Shown here: one piece after another, positions 1 to 8,454 of the stretch | Position numbering within the stretch: position 1 is the first letter of the stretch | Layout of the letters: every line of letters begins with the position of its first letter | Assembly (NCBI RefSeq): GCF_900099695.1 | Contig: NZ_FNCY01000024.1 | Location: 1 to 63,922 of the forward strand | Reading direction: 5' to 3' | Length of the DNA stretch: 63,922 bases | DNA from: Propionivibrio dicarboxylicus | Lineage (GTDB): Bacteria > Pseudomonadota > Gammaproteobacteria > Burkholderiales > Rhodocyclaceae | Notes under the pieces: model-generated | Seen by the model: the letters and a program-made list of their open reading frames with translations, nothing else | Database searches by the model: none | Told to the model about the DNA's origin: nothing | Program-made: the position numbers and the translations under genes

Positions 1-91
1 CTCCAACCTGTACCTCAAACTGGTCGAAGTCCGTCTCCTGAACGTCAACGACAAATTCCCTGCTGCCAATGTTCAATGTATAGCGTCGCAT
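1..91 (-). CDS. Biotin carboxyl carrier subunit of a decarboxylase, 5' end only
   Basis: Only the first 30 codons are in the window. The reading frame starts at an ATG that overlaps the TAA of the upstream delta-subunit gene (TAATG), so translation is probably coupled. The visible protein begins MRRYTLNIGSREFVVDVQET, a lead-in typical of the biotin-carrier (gamma) subunit of oxaloacetate or methylmalonyl-CoA decarboxylases. The biotinylation motif would lie outside the window. In the family the biotin shuttles CO2 from the carboxyltransferase to the membrane beta subunit. The identification rests on this N-terminus and on gene order (alpha, delta, biotin carrier). Confidence 0.6.
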   Translation of the reverse strand, partial: MRRYTLNIGSREFVVDVQETDFDQFEVQVG

Positions 92-489
92 TATTTTCCT
101 CTCGGGGTCCAAGTGTTGGTTTGACGAACTCGTCCTGCAGATGCCCAGCGGCTAGGCTGCGTGCCAGGCCAAGCGGTGCGCATCATGGGAGCGGCTTCGC
201 CCCGCAGGATCATTTTGTGTTTCATGACAGCGATTGCGATCGCCGACACGAGGTCTGCCGCCATGCCGTGAACGGTATGGCTTTCGGGCGTTTGCGCCCC
301 AACGGCATCATCTGCCACCGCCGCGATGGCTTCTGCCTCGTCCGTTGCTTCAATGCCCGACACTTCTTCAACTTCTTCCTTGTCGAGCTTGAGCACCAGC
401 GTCAGCAGAACCCACAACAGCGCCAGCAGGGAGAAGACCAGTCCCATGCCGAGAACGGTCATCTGTAAACCCCAGCCTAGATTCTCCAT
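91..489 (-). CDS. OadG-family membrane subunit (delta) of a sodium-pumping decarboxylase
   Basis: A 132-residue protein with one N-terminal membrane helix (about residues 8-35), then an acidic linker containing KEEVEEVSG and an Ala-rich tail. This is the layout of OadG/MmdD subunits, which hold the carboxyltransferase, biotin carrier and membrane decarboxylase together. It lies 35 bases after the alpha subunit gene, has a GAGAG ribosome site, and its stop overlaps the next start. Short, low-complexity subunits diverge fast, so the call depends partly on the neighbours. The substrate (methylmalonyl-CoA rather than oxaloacetate) is inferred from the alpha subunit. Confidence 0.7.
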   Translation of the reverse strand: MENLGWGLQMTVLGMGLVFSLLALLWVLLTLVLKLDKEEVEEVSGIEATDEAEAIAAVADDAVGAQTPESHTVHGMAADLVSAIAIAVMKHKMILRGEAAPMMRTAWPGTQPSRWASAGRVRQTNTWTPRGK

Positions 490-524
490 TGTTTTCTCTC
501 GCTATTAGTTGATGAAACGACCCA

Positions 525-2078
525 TTAAACCGGCATCAGACCGTGCTTGCGCGGCGGGTTCTGCGCGACCTTGGTACGCAGGACTTCAAGCGCCAGCGCC
601 AGACGCGGACGGGTTTCGGACGGCTCGATGACTTCGTCGATCTGACCGATATCGGCAGCACGGTACGGGTTGAGGAATTCCTCACGATAGGCAGCAAGGA
701 TTTCCTGCTCGCGCTTCTTCGGATCTTCGGCCTTCTTGATTTCGTCGCGGTACAGCACGTTAACCGCACCTTCCGCGCCCATGACGGCGATCTGTCCGGT
801 CGGCCACGAGAACGCGAGGTCGGCACGCATCTGACGCGAGTTCATGGCGAGGTGAGCACCGCCGTAGGACTTGCGGGTGATGATCGAGACCATCGGCACG
901 GTCGCTTCGCAGTAAGCGTAGAGAACCTTGGCGCCGTGACGGATGACACCGCCGTATTCCTGGCTGGTACCCGGCAGGAAGCCCGGGCAGTCAACGAAGG
1001 TAACGATCGGCAGGTTGTAGGCGTCGCAGATGCGGATGTGGCGAGCGATCTTGTCGCTGGAGTTGATATCCAGCGCACCGGCCATGCAGCAAGGCTGGTT
1101 GGCGATGATGCCGATTGCGTAGCCATCCATGCGGGCGAAGCCGACGACGGCGTTCGGCGCGTAGTCCGGTTGGACTTCGAAGAAGCTGTCGCGGTCGAAC
1201 ACGGAAGCGATGACGTCGCGCATGTCGTACGGGCTGTTCGGGCCGTCCGGGATGATGCTGTTGAGCGACTCTTCCATGCGGCCGATCGAGTCTTCCGGCA
1301 CGATGCGCGGTGCTTCTTCGTTGTTGTTCTGCGGCAGGTAGGAGAGCAGCTTCTTGACCATGTTGAGGCCGTCTTCTTCGCTTTCAGCGGAGAGGTGCGC
1401 CACGCCGCTGGTGCCCATATGCACGCCAGCACCACCGAGGTCGTCGATCGACACTTGCTCGCCCGTCACCGACTTGATGACTTCCGGCCCGGTCAGGAAC
1501 ATGTAGCTCTTGCCAGCCATGATGATGAAGTCGGTCAGCGCCGGCGAGTACACGGCACCACCGGCACACGGCCCGAGGATGACCGAAATCTGCGGAATGA
1601 CGCCCGAGGACTGAACGTTGCGAACGAAGACTTCGCCGTAGGCAGCCAGACTGCGCACGCCTTCCTGAATCCGCGCACCGCCCGAATCGCCGAGGCCGAT
1701 GCAGGGAATGCCGGCTTCCAGGGCCTTGTCCATGATGCGGGTGATCTTTTGCGACTGGATTTCGGAGAACGAGCCGCCGAGCACCGTGAAGTCCTGCGAG
1801 TAAATCGCGACACGACGGCCATTGATCTTGCCGAAACCGGTCACGACGGCGTCGCCGGCGAAACGCTGCTTGTCCAGACCGAAAGTGGTCAGGTTGTGCG
1901 TCGCCATCATTCCAAATTCATGGAAAGAGCCTTCGTCAAGCAACAGGTTGATGCGCTCGCGGGCCGTCAGCTTGCCGCGTTCATGCTGAGCGTCGATCCG
2001 CTTTTGACCGCCTCCCAGCATCGCACCAGCACGCTTCTTGCGCATGCCCTCCAGCAGTTTATTCGTCATTCCTTCCAT
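525..2078 (-). CDS. mmdA: Methylmalonyl-CoA decarboxylase alpha subunit (carboxyltransferase)
   Basis: The 517 residues match the acyl-CoA carboxyltransferase family (MmdA/PccB). In the family this subunit moves the carboxyl group of (S)-methylmalonyl-CoA to biotin, giving propionyl-CoA. Visible marks are the N-terminal TARERINLLLDEGSF block, the oxyanion-type glycine motifs GDSGGARIQEG and GPCAGGAVYSPALTDF, and the second-half PGFLPGTSQEYGGVIRHGAK segment. An OadG-like delta gene and a biotin-carrier gene follow directly, which favours the Na+-pumping decarboxylase over a biosynthetic propionyl-CoA carboxylase. A GGAG site 8 bases upstream supports the first ATG; a second ATG four codons in is possible. 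The complex would couple succinate-to-propionate fermentation to a sodium gradient. Confidence 0.85.
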   Translation of the reverse strand: MEGMTNKLLEGMRKKRAGAMLGGGQKRIDAQHERGKLTARERINLLLDEGSFHEFGMMATHNLTTFGLDKQRFAGDAVVTGFGKINGRRVAIYSQDFTVLGGSFSEIQSQKITRIMDKALEAGIPCIGLGDSGGARIQEGVRSLAAYGEVFVRNVQSSGVIPQISVILGPCAGGAVYSPALTDFIIMAGKSYMFLTGPEVIKSVTGEQVSIDDLGGAGVHMGTSGVAHLSAESEEDGLNMVKKLLSYLPQNNNEEAPRIVPEDSIGRMEESLNSIIPDGPNSPYDMRDVIASVFDRDSFFEVQPDYAPNAVVGFARMDGYAIGIIANQPCCMAGALDINSSDKIARHIRICDAYNLPIVTFVDCPGFLPGTSQEYGGVIRHGAKVLYAYCEATVPMVSIITRKSYGGAHLAMNSRQMRADLAFSWPTGQIAVMGAEGAVNVLYRDEIKKAEDPKKREQEILAAYREEFLNPYRAADIGQIDEVIEPSETRPRLALALEVLRTKVAQNPPRKHGLMPV

Positions 2079-2500
2079 CGTCAGGACTCCATCAGGTTAA
2101 AACAGCTCAAATTGGATACGAACAATCCACGCACCAAGACGCGGCGTCGTTATTTTCCGAGGGAACTGGGGTACAACAACAGCCAGTACACCCCGCAAAT
2201 ATCAACTTTCCGCCCCAAAATAACAATTGTGGGAAACCACAAGCACGCTTTCGCTCGCAAAGGGCCGCGAATCATAGCATTGAAGGCCATAAAATCCGGC
2301 AAAACCCCGGCCTTCCGGCGCACATTCCCAAACCAACACGATATACACGCGGAAAAACAAGAAAAAATACAAATCCGTCAAAAACGCAGACGGCAGCGCC
2401 GACGTGGAAGATACAAGACGACATACATCATTTCGAACAGGACGGCGGCAGAAACTGCGGGTTTCCGCAATAGTCACGGGCGACAGTTTTCGTCATAGTG
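2079..2500. other. Intergenic region upstream of mmdA
   Basis: About 420 bases without a convincing gene. It is richer in A/T than its surroundings, especially 2200-2400, and must contain the leftward mmd promoter and 5' leader. The reverse strand has TATGAT-like and TTGCCG-like elements near 2260-2310, but their spacing is poor, so no promoter is assigned. Long open frames crossing it on the plus strand are antisense extensions of mmdA and show no protein-like features. Confidence 0.4.
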
Positions 2501-2775
2501 ACTAGGGGGTGTTCACAATCAACCGCTGGATTGCGTTACACCCTGCGCTGGAACGGCTGCAAGGCGTGCGTCACAGTGAAGGGTCGTTCCCTTCACAAGA
2601 CGCGCAACGCCGCAGACGACCGGCGCAGGGGCAACCCGAAGGGCAAGGGATTGGCAGGGAGCATCGCGTTGTTGCCGGATGCTTGCATGGATGACCATGC
2701 TGCGCATCCGACGCCTAGCGCTGCGCCCTGCCAATCCCTTGCGCAACCAACGCTTGATTGTGAACACCCCCTAGT
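2501..2775. mobile_element. MITE-like element with IS5-type terminal inverted repeats
   Basis: A 275-base element is bounded by perfect 22-base inverted repeats at 2501-2522 and 2754-2775. The ends read CTAG then GGGGTGTTCACAATC inward. The outer CTAG on both sides fits a YTAR-type target duplication, as used by IS5-group elements. Further imperfect inverted pairing extends inward: the GCAAGGGATTGGCAGGG block near 2643-2659 recurs inverted at about 2728-2744. A small nested hairpin GTGAAGGG/CCCTTCAC lies near 2576-2596. No transposase frame exists inside, so it would be non-autonomous. It sits between the divergent mmdA and dctP genes, ending about 50 bases before the dctP start. The family assignment is inferred from the ends alone. 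Confidence 0.65.
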
Positions 2776-2826
2776 GGCTCCGCCTCACGAAGTTTTTCCA
2801 GGAAACAGCCGACCCGTCGTTCCGTG

Positions 2827-3828
2827 ATGAAGACCTTTTTTTCCCTGATCGCTGCCCTCGTTGTGGGCTGCTCCTCCGCGCTCGCAGAGCAGCCGATCCT
2901 GATCCGATTCAGCCACGTCGTTGCCCCTGACACACCCAAGGGCAAGGCCGCCGAATTCTTCGCCAAGCGTGCCGCCGAACTGACGCGCGGCGCCGTCAAA
3001 GTCGAGGTTTACCCGAATTCGACGCTGTACAAGGACAAGGAAGAAATGGAGGCGCTGCAACTGGGCGCCGTGCAGATGCTGGCACCGTCGCTGGCCAAGC
3101 TGGCGCCGCTCGGCTTCAAGGAATTCGAGCTTTTCGACCTGCCGTACATCTTCGACAACATGGAGATGCTGCACCGGGTCACCGACGGCGAAATCGGCGC
3201 CAGCCTGCTCGCGCGTCTCGAACCCAAGGGCATCAAGGGGCTCGCTTTCTGGGACAACGGCTTCAAGTCGTTCTCGGCCAACCGGCCGTTGCGCAAGCCG
3301 GCCGACTTCAAGGGCCTGAAGATCCGTATCCAGCCCTCGAAAGTACTCGAGTCGCAGATGCGCGCGCTCGGCGCCGTGCCGATGAACATGGCCTTCTCGG
3401 ACATCTACCAGGCCGCGCGTACCGGCATCATCGACGGTGCCGAAAACCCGCACTCGAACTTCTACACGCAAAAGATGTACGAGGTGCAGAAGAACATCAC
3501 GCTGACCGCGCACGGTTATCTCGGCTATGCCGTCATCACCAACCGCCGTTTCTGGGACAGCCTGCCCTCGGGCACGCGCCACCTGCTCGGCCAGGCGATC
3601 CGCGAAGCGACGACCTACGCGAACCGTATCGCCCAGGAAGAAAACGACACGGCGCTGAAAAAGATCATCGAGACCGGCAAGACCCGCGTTTATACCCCGA
3701 CGGCCGCCGAGCGCGCCGAGCTCAAGAAGCTGATGCTCAAGACGCACGCCGAAATGGCGCCACGCATCGGCAAGGACATTATCGACGCGATCTACAAGGA
3801 AACCGGCTTCGACCCCGCCCGGATGTAG
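2827..3828 (+). CDS. TRAP-type C4-dicarboxylate-like solute receptor (DctP family)
   Basis: A 333-residue periplasmic binding protein with an N-terminal signal peptide (MKTFFSLIAALVVGCSSALA, cleavage after ALA). The mature part opens with the DctP-type IRFSHVVAPDTPKGKAAEFF segment. It contains the conserved central region GLKIRIQPSKVLESQMRALG and AFSDIYQAARTGIIDGAENP, where family receptors hold the substrate carboxylate with an arginine. A GTG one codon upstream is possible; ATG at 2827 is preferred. There are no DctQ or DctM membrane genes beside it, so it must work with components encoded elsewhere. The MITE ends 50 bases upstream and may have altered its promoter. Substrate: a dicarboxylate or similar acid, not determinable here. 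Confidence 0.85.
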   Translation: MKTFFSLIAALVVGCSSALAEQPILIRFSHVVAPDTPKGKAAEFFAKRAAELTRGAVKVEVYPNSTLYKDKEEMEALQLGAVQMLAPSLAKLAPLGFKEFELFDLPYIFDNMEMLHRVTDGEIGASLLARLEPKGIKGLAFWDNGFKSFSANRPLRKPADFKGLKIRIQPSKVLESQMRALGAVPMNMAFSDIYQAARTGIIDGAENPHSNFYTQKMYEVQKNITLTAHGYLGYAVITNRRFWDSLPSGTRHLLGQAIREATTYANRIAQEENDTALKKIIETGKTRVYTPTAAERAELKKLMLKTHAEMAPRIGKDIIDAIYKETGFDPARM

Positions 3829-3858
3829 CCGCGACGCGACGCGCGAGAACCCGGTCGG

Positions 3859-3864
3859 TATAAT
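3859..3864 (+). promoter_or_regulatory. Consensus -10 element immediately before mutL
   Basis: A perfect TATAAT lies with only six bases between it and the mutL ATG. Transcription would start at or next to the start codon, giving a leaderless or nearly leaderless mRNA. No matching -35 hexamer is visible 16-18 bases upstream (the region is GC-rich), and no ribosome site precedes the ATG. Confidence 0.5.
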
Positions 3865-3870
3865 GGCCGG

Positions 3871-5790
3871 ATGAAGCCGCCCCCCTCGATTCACCTGCTC
3901 CCCGACCTGCTGATCAGCCAAATCGCCGCTGGCGAGGTCGTCGAACGTCCCGCCTCGGTGCTCAAGGAACTGCTCGAAAACGCGCTCGACGCCGGCAGTT
4001 CCGCCATCCAGATCCAGATCGAGGAAGGCGGCGTCAAGCTGATCCGCATCAGCGACGACGGCTGCGGCATCGCCCGCGACGAACTGGCGCTCGCGCTGAC
4101 GCGCCACGCCACCTCGAAAATCGCCTCGCTCGACGATCTCGAACATGTCGCCACGCTCGGATTCCGCGGCGAAGCGCTGGCGTCGGTGGCCTCGGTCGCA
4201 CGCCTGACCCTGACCAGCCGGCAGGCCGGTGCCAACCACGCCTGGCGCCTCGTCGGCGAGACCGGCGCCACGCCGGAACCGGCGGCGCTGGCGGCGGGCA
4301 CCGTCGTCGAGATGCGCGACCTCTACTACAACACGCCGGCACGACGGAAATTCCTCAAGGCCGAAGCGACCGAATTCGCGCACTGCGCCGAAACCGTCAA
4401 GCGCATCGCGCTGGCCCACCCGGGCGTCGCCATCTCGCTCGCCCACAACGGCCGCACCAGTTTCCAGTTGGCAAAGGGCGATGCCGCCGCCCGCGCCGGC
4501 GCCATCCTCGGCGACGACTTCATCGCCGAAGCGCGCCGCATCGATACCGGCGCCGGCCCGATCCGCCTGGTCGGCCATTGCTCGCTGCCGGCCCATTCAC
4601 GTGCCCGCAACGACGCCCAGTACTGCTACGTCAATGGCCGCTTCGTCCGCGACAAGCTGCTCGCACACGCCCTGCGCGAGGCCTATCAGGACATGCTGCA
4701 CGGCAGCCGCCACCCGGCCTACTGCCTGTTCATCGAAATCGACCCGGCCGCCGTCGACGTCAATGTTCATCCGGCCAAGACCGAGGTGCGTTTCCGCGAT
4801 TCCCGCGCCGTCCATCAATTCGTCTTCCACGCCGTCCAGAAAGCGCTGTCGACACCGGCCGGACGCGCGCCGGCAGAGGCGATAGTCCCCCTGTCGGCAT
4901 CGACTGCTCCGACCGCTCAAGCGATCCCGTCCCCGCGACCGCCGTCGCCGGCGTATAGCAGCCCGAGCGGCGGTGGCGCCGGAAACCGGCCGCGCTTCAT
5001 GCGTCAGGAATCGCTCAACGTCAGCGAACCCGCAGCTCGCGCCTACTACGCGTTCAGCCAGGCCGCGCAAGAAGCGACGAGCACGCCAGCACCGGTTGCC
5101 GCTCCCGCCCCGACTGCGACGGAACACGCCAGGACCGAGGCAATGCCGCAAGCATCCGAATCACCGCAGGCAGCGCAACAATCCCCGGCCGCCCTGCCGA
5201 CGGAAGAAGCGCCGCTCGGTTATGCCCTCGCCCAGTTACATGGCATCTACATCCTCGCCCAAAACCGGCAGGGGCTCGTGCTCGTCGACATGCACGCGGC
5301 GCACGAACGCATCCTCTACGAAAAGCTCAAGGCCGCGCTCGACCAACGCCAGGTGCCAACACAGGCACTCCTGATTCCGGCCGTGTTCTCGGCCAACGCC
5401 ATCGAGGTCGCCAGTGCCGAAGAGCACAGCGAGGCCCTGCACGCGCTCGGCTTCGACATCGCTGCAATGGGCCCGACCCAACTGGCGGTGCGCGGCACGC
5501 CGGCGCTGCTGCAAGCCGCCGACCCGACCGAACTCGCACGCGCCCTGCTCGCCGAATTGGCGGAGCACGGCGTCAGTCAGCTGACCACGGCGCGACGCAA
5601 CGAGTTGCTGGCGACCATGGCCTGCCACGGCGCGGTCCGCGCCCGCCGCCAATTGGCGATTCCCGAGATGAACGCGCTCCTGCGCCAGATGGAGGCCACC
5701 GAACGCGCCGACCAGTGCAACCACGGCCGGCCGACCTGGACCCAACTCTCGCTCGCCGAACTCGACCGACTCTTTTTGCGCGGGCGCTAA
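3871..5790 (+). CDS. mutL: DNA mismatch repair protein MutL with endonuclease motif
   Basis: The 639-residue protein has the GHKL ATPase N-terminus: ELLENALDAGSS, DDGCGIARDEL and TLGFRGEALASVASVA. A Pro/Ala-rich linker follows (about residues 330-440), then a C-terminal dimerisation domain. The C-terminus keeps the metal-dependent nicking motif as D473-MHAAHE-RILYE, with ACHGAVRAR and CNHGRPT also present. This indicates a MutH-independent nicking MutL, as usual in bacteria lacking MutH. In the pathway it links MutS-bound mismatches to strand incision. miaA follows after 4 bases, a common pairing. The frame starts just below a TATAAT. Confidence 0.97.
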   Translation: MKPPPSIHLLPDLLISQIAAGEVVERPASVLKELLENALDAGSSAIQIQIEEGGVKLIRISDDGCGIARDELALALTRHATSKIASLDDLEHVATLGFRGEALASVASVARLTLTSRQAGANHAWRLVGETGATPEPAALAAGTVVEMRDLYYNTPARRKFLKAEATEFAHCAETVKRIALAHPGVAISLAHNGRTSFQLAKGDAAARAGAILGDDFIAEARRIDTGAGPIRLVGHCSLPAHSRARNDAQYCYVNGRFVRDKLLAHALREAYQDMLHGSRHPAYCLFIEIDPAAVDVNVHPAKTEVRFRDSRAVHQFVFHAVQKALSTPAGRAPAEAIVPLSASTAPTAQAIPSPRPPSPAYSSPSGGGAGNRPRFMRQESLNVSEPAARAYYAFSQAAQEATSTPAPVAAPAPTATEHARTEAMPQASESPQAAQQSPAALPTEEAPLGYALAQLHGIYILAQNRQGLVLVDMHAAHERILYEKLKAALDQRQVPTQALLIPAVFSANAIEVASAEEHSEALHALGFDIAAMGPTQLAVRGTPALLQAADPTELARALLAELAEHGVSQLTTARRNELLATMACHGAVRARRQLAIPEMNALLRQMEATERADQCNHGRPTWTQLSLAELDRLFLRGR

Positions 5791-5793
5791 GGC

Positions 5794-6729
5794 ATGTCGG
5801 CACAAGCTCCCGCAATCCTCCTGATGGGCCCGACCGCCAGCGGCAAGACGGCGATCGCGATCGAACTCGCGCGCCGCTTCCCGCTCGAGCTGATCAGCGT
5901 CGATTCGGCGCAGGTCTTCCGCGACATGAACGTCGGCACGGCCAAGCCGGACGCGGCGACGCTTCGCGCCTGTCCGCACCACCTGATCGACATCATCAGT
6001 CCCGAGGAGGCCTATTCGGCCGCCCAGTTCCGCGCCGACGCGCTGCGCCTGATGTCCAACATCGGCGCGCGCGGCAGGACTCCGCTGCTGGTCGGCGGCA
6101 CCATGCTCTATTACAAGGCGCTGCTGGAAGGGCTGGCGGAGCTTCCTTCGGCGAGTCCCGAGACCCGCGCCGAAATCGACGCGATCGCCGCGGCGCACGG
6201 CTGGCCGCACGTCCACGCCCTGCTCGCAGAGGTCGACCCGGTGACGGCGGCACGCCTCTCACCGAACGACGCGCAGCGTCTTCAGCGCGCGCTGGAGATC
6301 TACCGCGTCAGCCAACGCCCGATGTCGGCCTGGCTGGCGGAGACCGAGGCACAGCGCCCGCCGTACCGTTTTCTCTCGCTCGGCCTGGCCCCGTCCGACC
6401 GCAGCGTGCTGCATCGTCGCATCGAACAACGCTTCGATGCGATGCTCGCCAACGGCCTCGAAGACGAAGTCAGCAGCCTGCGCCAGCGCTACCGGCTCAA
6501 CCTGAACTTGCCATCAATGCGCTGCGTCGGCTACCGGCAGGTCTGGGAAACGCAGGACGGACTGGCACCGCGCACCGACATGCGCGATCGCGGCATCTAC
6601 GCGACGCGACAATTGGCCAAACGGCAACTCACCTGGATGAACAACACGCTGCAACCGGAACGCTTCGACTGCCTCGACGCGTCGGTCGATGAACGCATCA
6701 TGCAACGCGTGGACGCCTTCCTCGCCTGA
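5794..6729 (+). CDS. miaA: tRNA dimethylallyltransferase MiaA
   Basis: A 311-residue enzyme that adds a dimethylallyl group to N6 of A37 in tRNAs reading UNN codons. The P-loop GPTASGKT is at residues 12-19. It is followed by the family signatures [20 protein letters not shown] and [20 protein letters not shown], and later [18 protein letters not shown] and [11 protein letters not shown]. Length and order match the family. It begins 4 bases after mutL and is surely cotranscribed with it. Confidence 0.96.
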   Translation: MSAQAPAILLMGPTASGKTAIAIELARRFPLELISVDSAQVFRDMNVGTAKPDAATLRACPHHLIDIISPEEAYSAAQFRADALRLMSNIGARGRTPLLVGGTMLYYKALLEGLAELPSASPETRAEIDAIAAAHGWPHVHALLAEVDPVTAARLSPNDAQRLQRALEIYRVSQRPMSAWLAETEAQRPPYRFLSLGLAPSDRSVLHRRIEQRFDAMLANGLEDEVSSLRQRYRLNLNLPSMRCVGYRQVWETQDGLAPRTDMRDRGIYATRQLAKRQLTWMNNTLQPERFDCLDASVDERIMQRVDAFLA

Positions 6730-6736
6730 CCCGCGA

Positions 6737-6772
6737 GAAAAACCGTCACGCCCGACTCAAAGCAGGTGACGG
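6737..6772 (-). terminator. Rho-independent terminator of the 2HCT carrier gene
   Basis: On the minus strand CCGTCAC and GTGACGG form a 7-bp stem followed directly by TTTTTC. The first arm overlaps the last codons of the carrier gene. The plus strand lacks a U tract, so it serves the leftward transcript. It also separates that gene from convergent miaA. Confidence 0.6.
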
Positions 6773-8043
6773 GCGACCGCCACACCGGCAGCGACCAGCA
6801 CGACGCCCAGCTGCGACAAGGTGATCACATAAGGAATCAAGGCCAGGCGGCGCGCCGCCGACAAGGTCGCCACGGCACTCACGTCACCGGGACCGCATTG
6901 TGCCGTCATGACCAGCGCCGAAGCCACCGGATCGAGCTTGAGCGCCCATCCGACGAGCGCGCCAACGACCGCCATCACCGCGACCGCCGTCACGCACACG
7001 CCGACATAACCCAGCGACAGCGCCTTGAGCAGATCCGGCCAGGACAAATGAATGATGCCCGTCCCGACCAGCACCGGACAGGTCAGGCGCACCGCGACAG
7101 CGCCGCAGAAACGCGCCAGGCGCTCGCCGCTCGCCGGTGAAAGCACACCCGAGGAACGCAAAGCCAACATCACGAAGATGGCCAGGATCGGCACCGGAAA
7201 ATCCGGATAAAACCCCAGCATTGCCCACAAGCCGCACACCACGCAGGCCGAGAGGATCAGGCACAGCCAGTCGCGCCGGGCAATTTCGCCGACAAGCGGC
7301 ACCCGGCGGCACGCCACGCATGCCGCCCCGAGTTCGACGGCATCGTCGGCGGCCGGCATCGCCCGCCGGGCGAACGCACCAAGCACGCCGGCCACCAGCG
7401 CCGAGAGTACCGTCCCGTTCAACGCCGCCGGCAGCAGTATCGGCAGCACCTCGACGGTCGCATCGCCAAGCAAGCCGAGTTCCGCGTATCCCCGCGACAA
7501 GAAATGCAAGCCATCGGCCAATCCGCCGCTCATCAACGGAATCAGGATGAAGAAGGTCGTGTAATACGGCGGGAATCCCAACCAGAGTCCGACGCCGATG
7601 CCGACCAGGAAGGCTGCCGCCGTGGCCACCGCCAACACCAGCAAGAGCGCGAGAAAACCCCGAGGAAAGCCGTTCCTGGGGAGACCATAGAGACACGCCA
7701 CCGCCAGACACGACAGATACGCATGGACCAGCAATGAAGACTGCATGACGGCCGCAATCGCATCGATCGCCACCAGCGGGAAGACCCCGTAGGCCACCAA
7801 GGCCGAAGGCAGCAGCAGCGACAACAGGGGCGCGCCCCCCAGGGCCCCGAGTACCGGCGTTTTCTCCCCGACGTAACGCAGCCCCCCGCCCAAAACAATA
7901 ATCAGGACGAGACCGAAAACGATGGACAGCGGCGCTGGCATCCGCCCACCCGCCTGCGCCACCTGCCAGACCAGGGCAGCCAGCACCAGGCCAACGACGA
8001 CCGCGCCGACACGGCGCGCAGTCAGCACCGACGGCAATTTCAT
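6757..8043 (-). CDS. 2-hydroxycarboxylate transporter family protein (CitS/MaeP-like)
   Basis: A 428-residue, almost wholly hydrophobic protein with about 11-12 predicted membrane segments. The C-terminal QCGPGDVSAVATLSAARRLA segment corresponds to the second GGxG re-entrant loop of Na+/citrate-malate carriers (usual form GGTGDVAVLSAA). SGGLADG in the centre corresponds to the first loop. Both glycine motifs deviate from consensus, so substrate or coupling ion may differ from CitS. The family imports citrate, malate or lactate with Na+ or H+, fitting a dicarboxylate-fermenting host. It is a single gene with its own terminator. The start has no strong ribosome site, so the N-terminus is uncertain by a few codons. 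Confidence 0.75.
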   Translation of the reverse strand: MKLPSVLTARRVGAVVVGLVLAALVWQVAQAGGRMPAPLSIVFGLVLIIVLGGGLRYVGEKTPVLGALGGAPLLSLLLPSALVAYGVFPLVAIDAIAAVMQSSLLVHAYLSCLAVACLYGLPRNGFPRGFLALLLVLAVATAAAFLVGIGVGLWLGFPPYYTTFFILIPLMSGGLADGLHFLSRGYAELGLLGDATVEVLPILLPAALNGTVLSALVAGVLGAFARRAMPAADDAVELGAACVACRRVPLVGEIARRDWLCLILSACVVCGLWAMLGFYPDFPVPILAIFVMLALRSSGVLSPASGERLARFCGAVAVRLTCPVLVGTGIIHLSWPDLLKALSLGYVGVCVTAVAVMAVVGALVGWALKLDPVASALVMTAQCGPGDVSAVATLSAARRLALIPYVITLSQLGVVLVAAGVAVARHLL

Positions 8044-8243
8044 CGCACGCAGCGCCCAACGGACCGAACCGGCTCACACCGATCCGGACAACACTCACGG
8101 CAGGGGATGTCGTCCACCGCGCTTCTCCAGAAACACTATCAACACACCGGCTCCGGATGCCTTTTCAGCAAACAAAGGAATACCGGAAGCGACTCATGCA
8201 CAAACGGGAGCCGAAGCATATACGGCCTTGCGTCCTGCGAGGA

Positions 8244-8378
8244 CTACTCCACGGAGTAGTTAGCGGGCGGGCCGCCCGGATGCTTGCGCCGGCAGACGAC
8301 GCACTCGTCGCCGCACAGTCGCCCATCGGGCTTGTGCCAACGCCCACTCCACCAGCATAACCTGCGATGCCATGGACA
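8244..8378 (-). other. Cryptic Cys-rich open frame without a start codon
   Basis: A 44-codon minus-strand frame runs from a TAA (8379-8381) to a TAG (8244-8246). Its second half has strongly coding-like third positions (mostly G or C) and encodes WHKPDGRLCGDECVVCRRKH, which resembles a small zinc-binding peptide. There is no ATG, GTG or TTG in frame. An ATG in the +1-shifted frame lies at the expected place (about 8354-8356). Either a frameshift or sequence error separates the start from the body, or the resemblance is chance. A TATAAT lies just upstream (about 8377-8382, minus strand). No function is assigned. Confidence 0.25.
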
Positions 8379-8454
8379 TTATACCCAACAAATTTCCGCC
8401 GCCGATCGAACGGTTGCGAGCACGATGGATTGACGCCATTGCCGCGCCAGAAAA

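Noticed and set aside
543-2498. 651-codon plus-strand open frame opposite mmdA
   Set aside because: Antisense to a well-identified carboxyltransferase; no family-like sequence.
2498-2827. Short open frames inside the inverted-repeat element at 2501-2775
   Set aside because: They follow the symmetry of the inverted repeats and carry no transposase features; the element is treated as non-coding.
8165-8260. GGACGCAAGGCC on the minus strand, resembling part of a c-di-GMP-I riboswitch
   Set aside because: The other conserved half (CACGCACAGGGCAAACC-type) and the pairing around it are missing.
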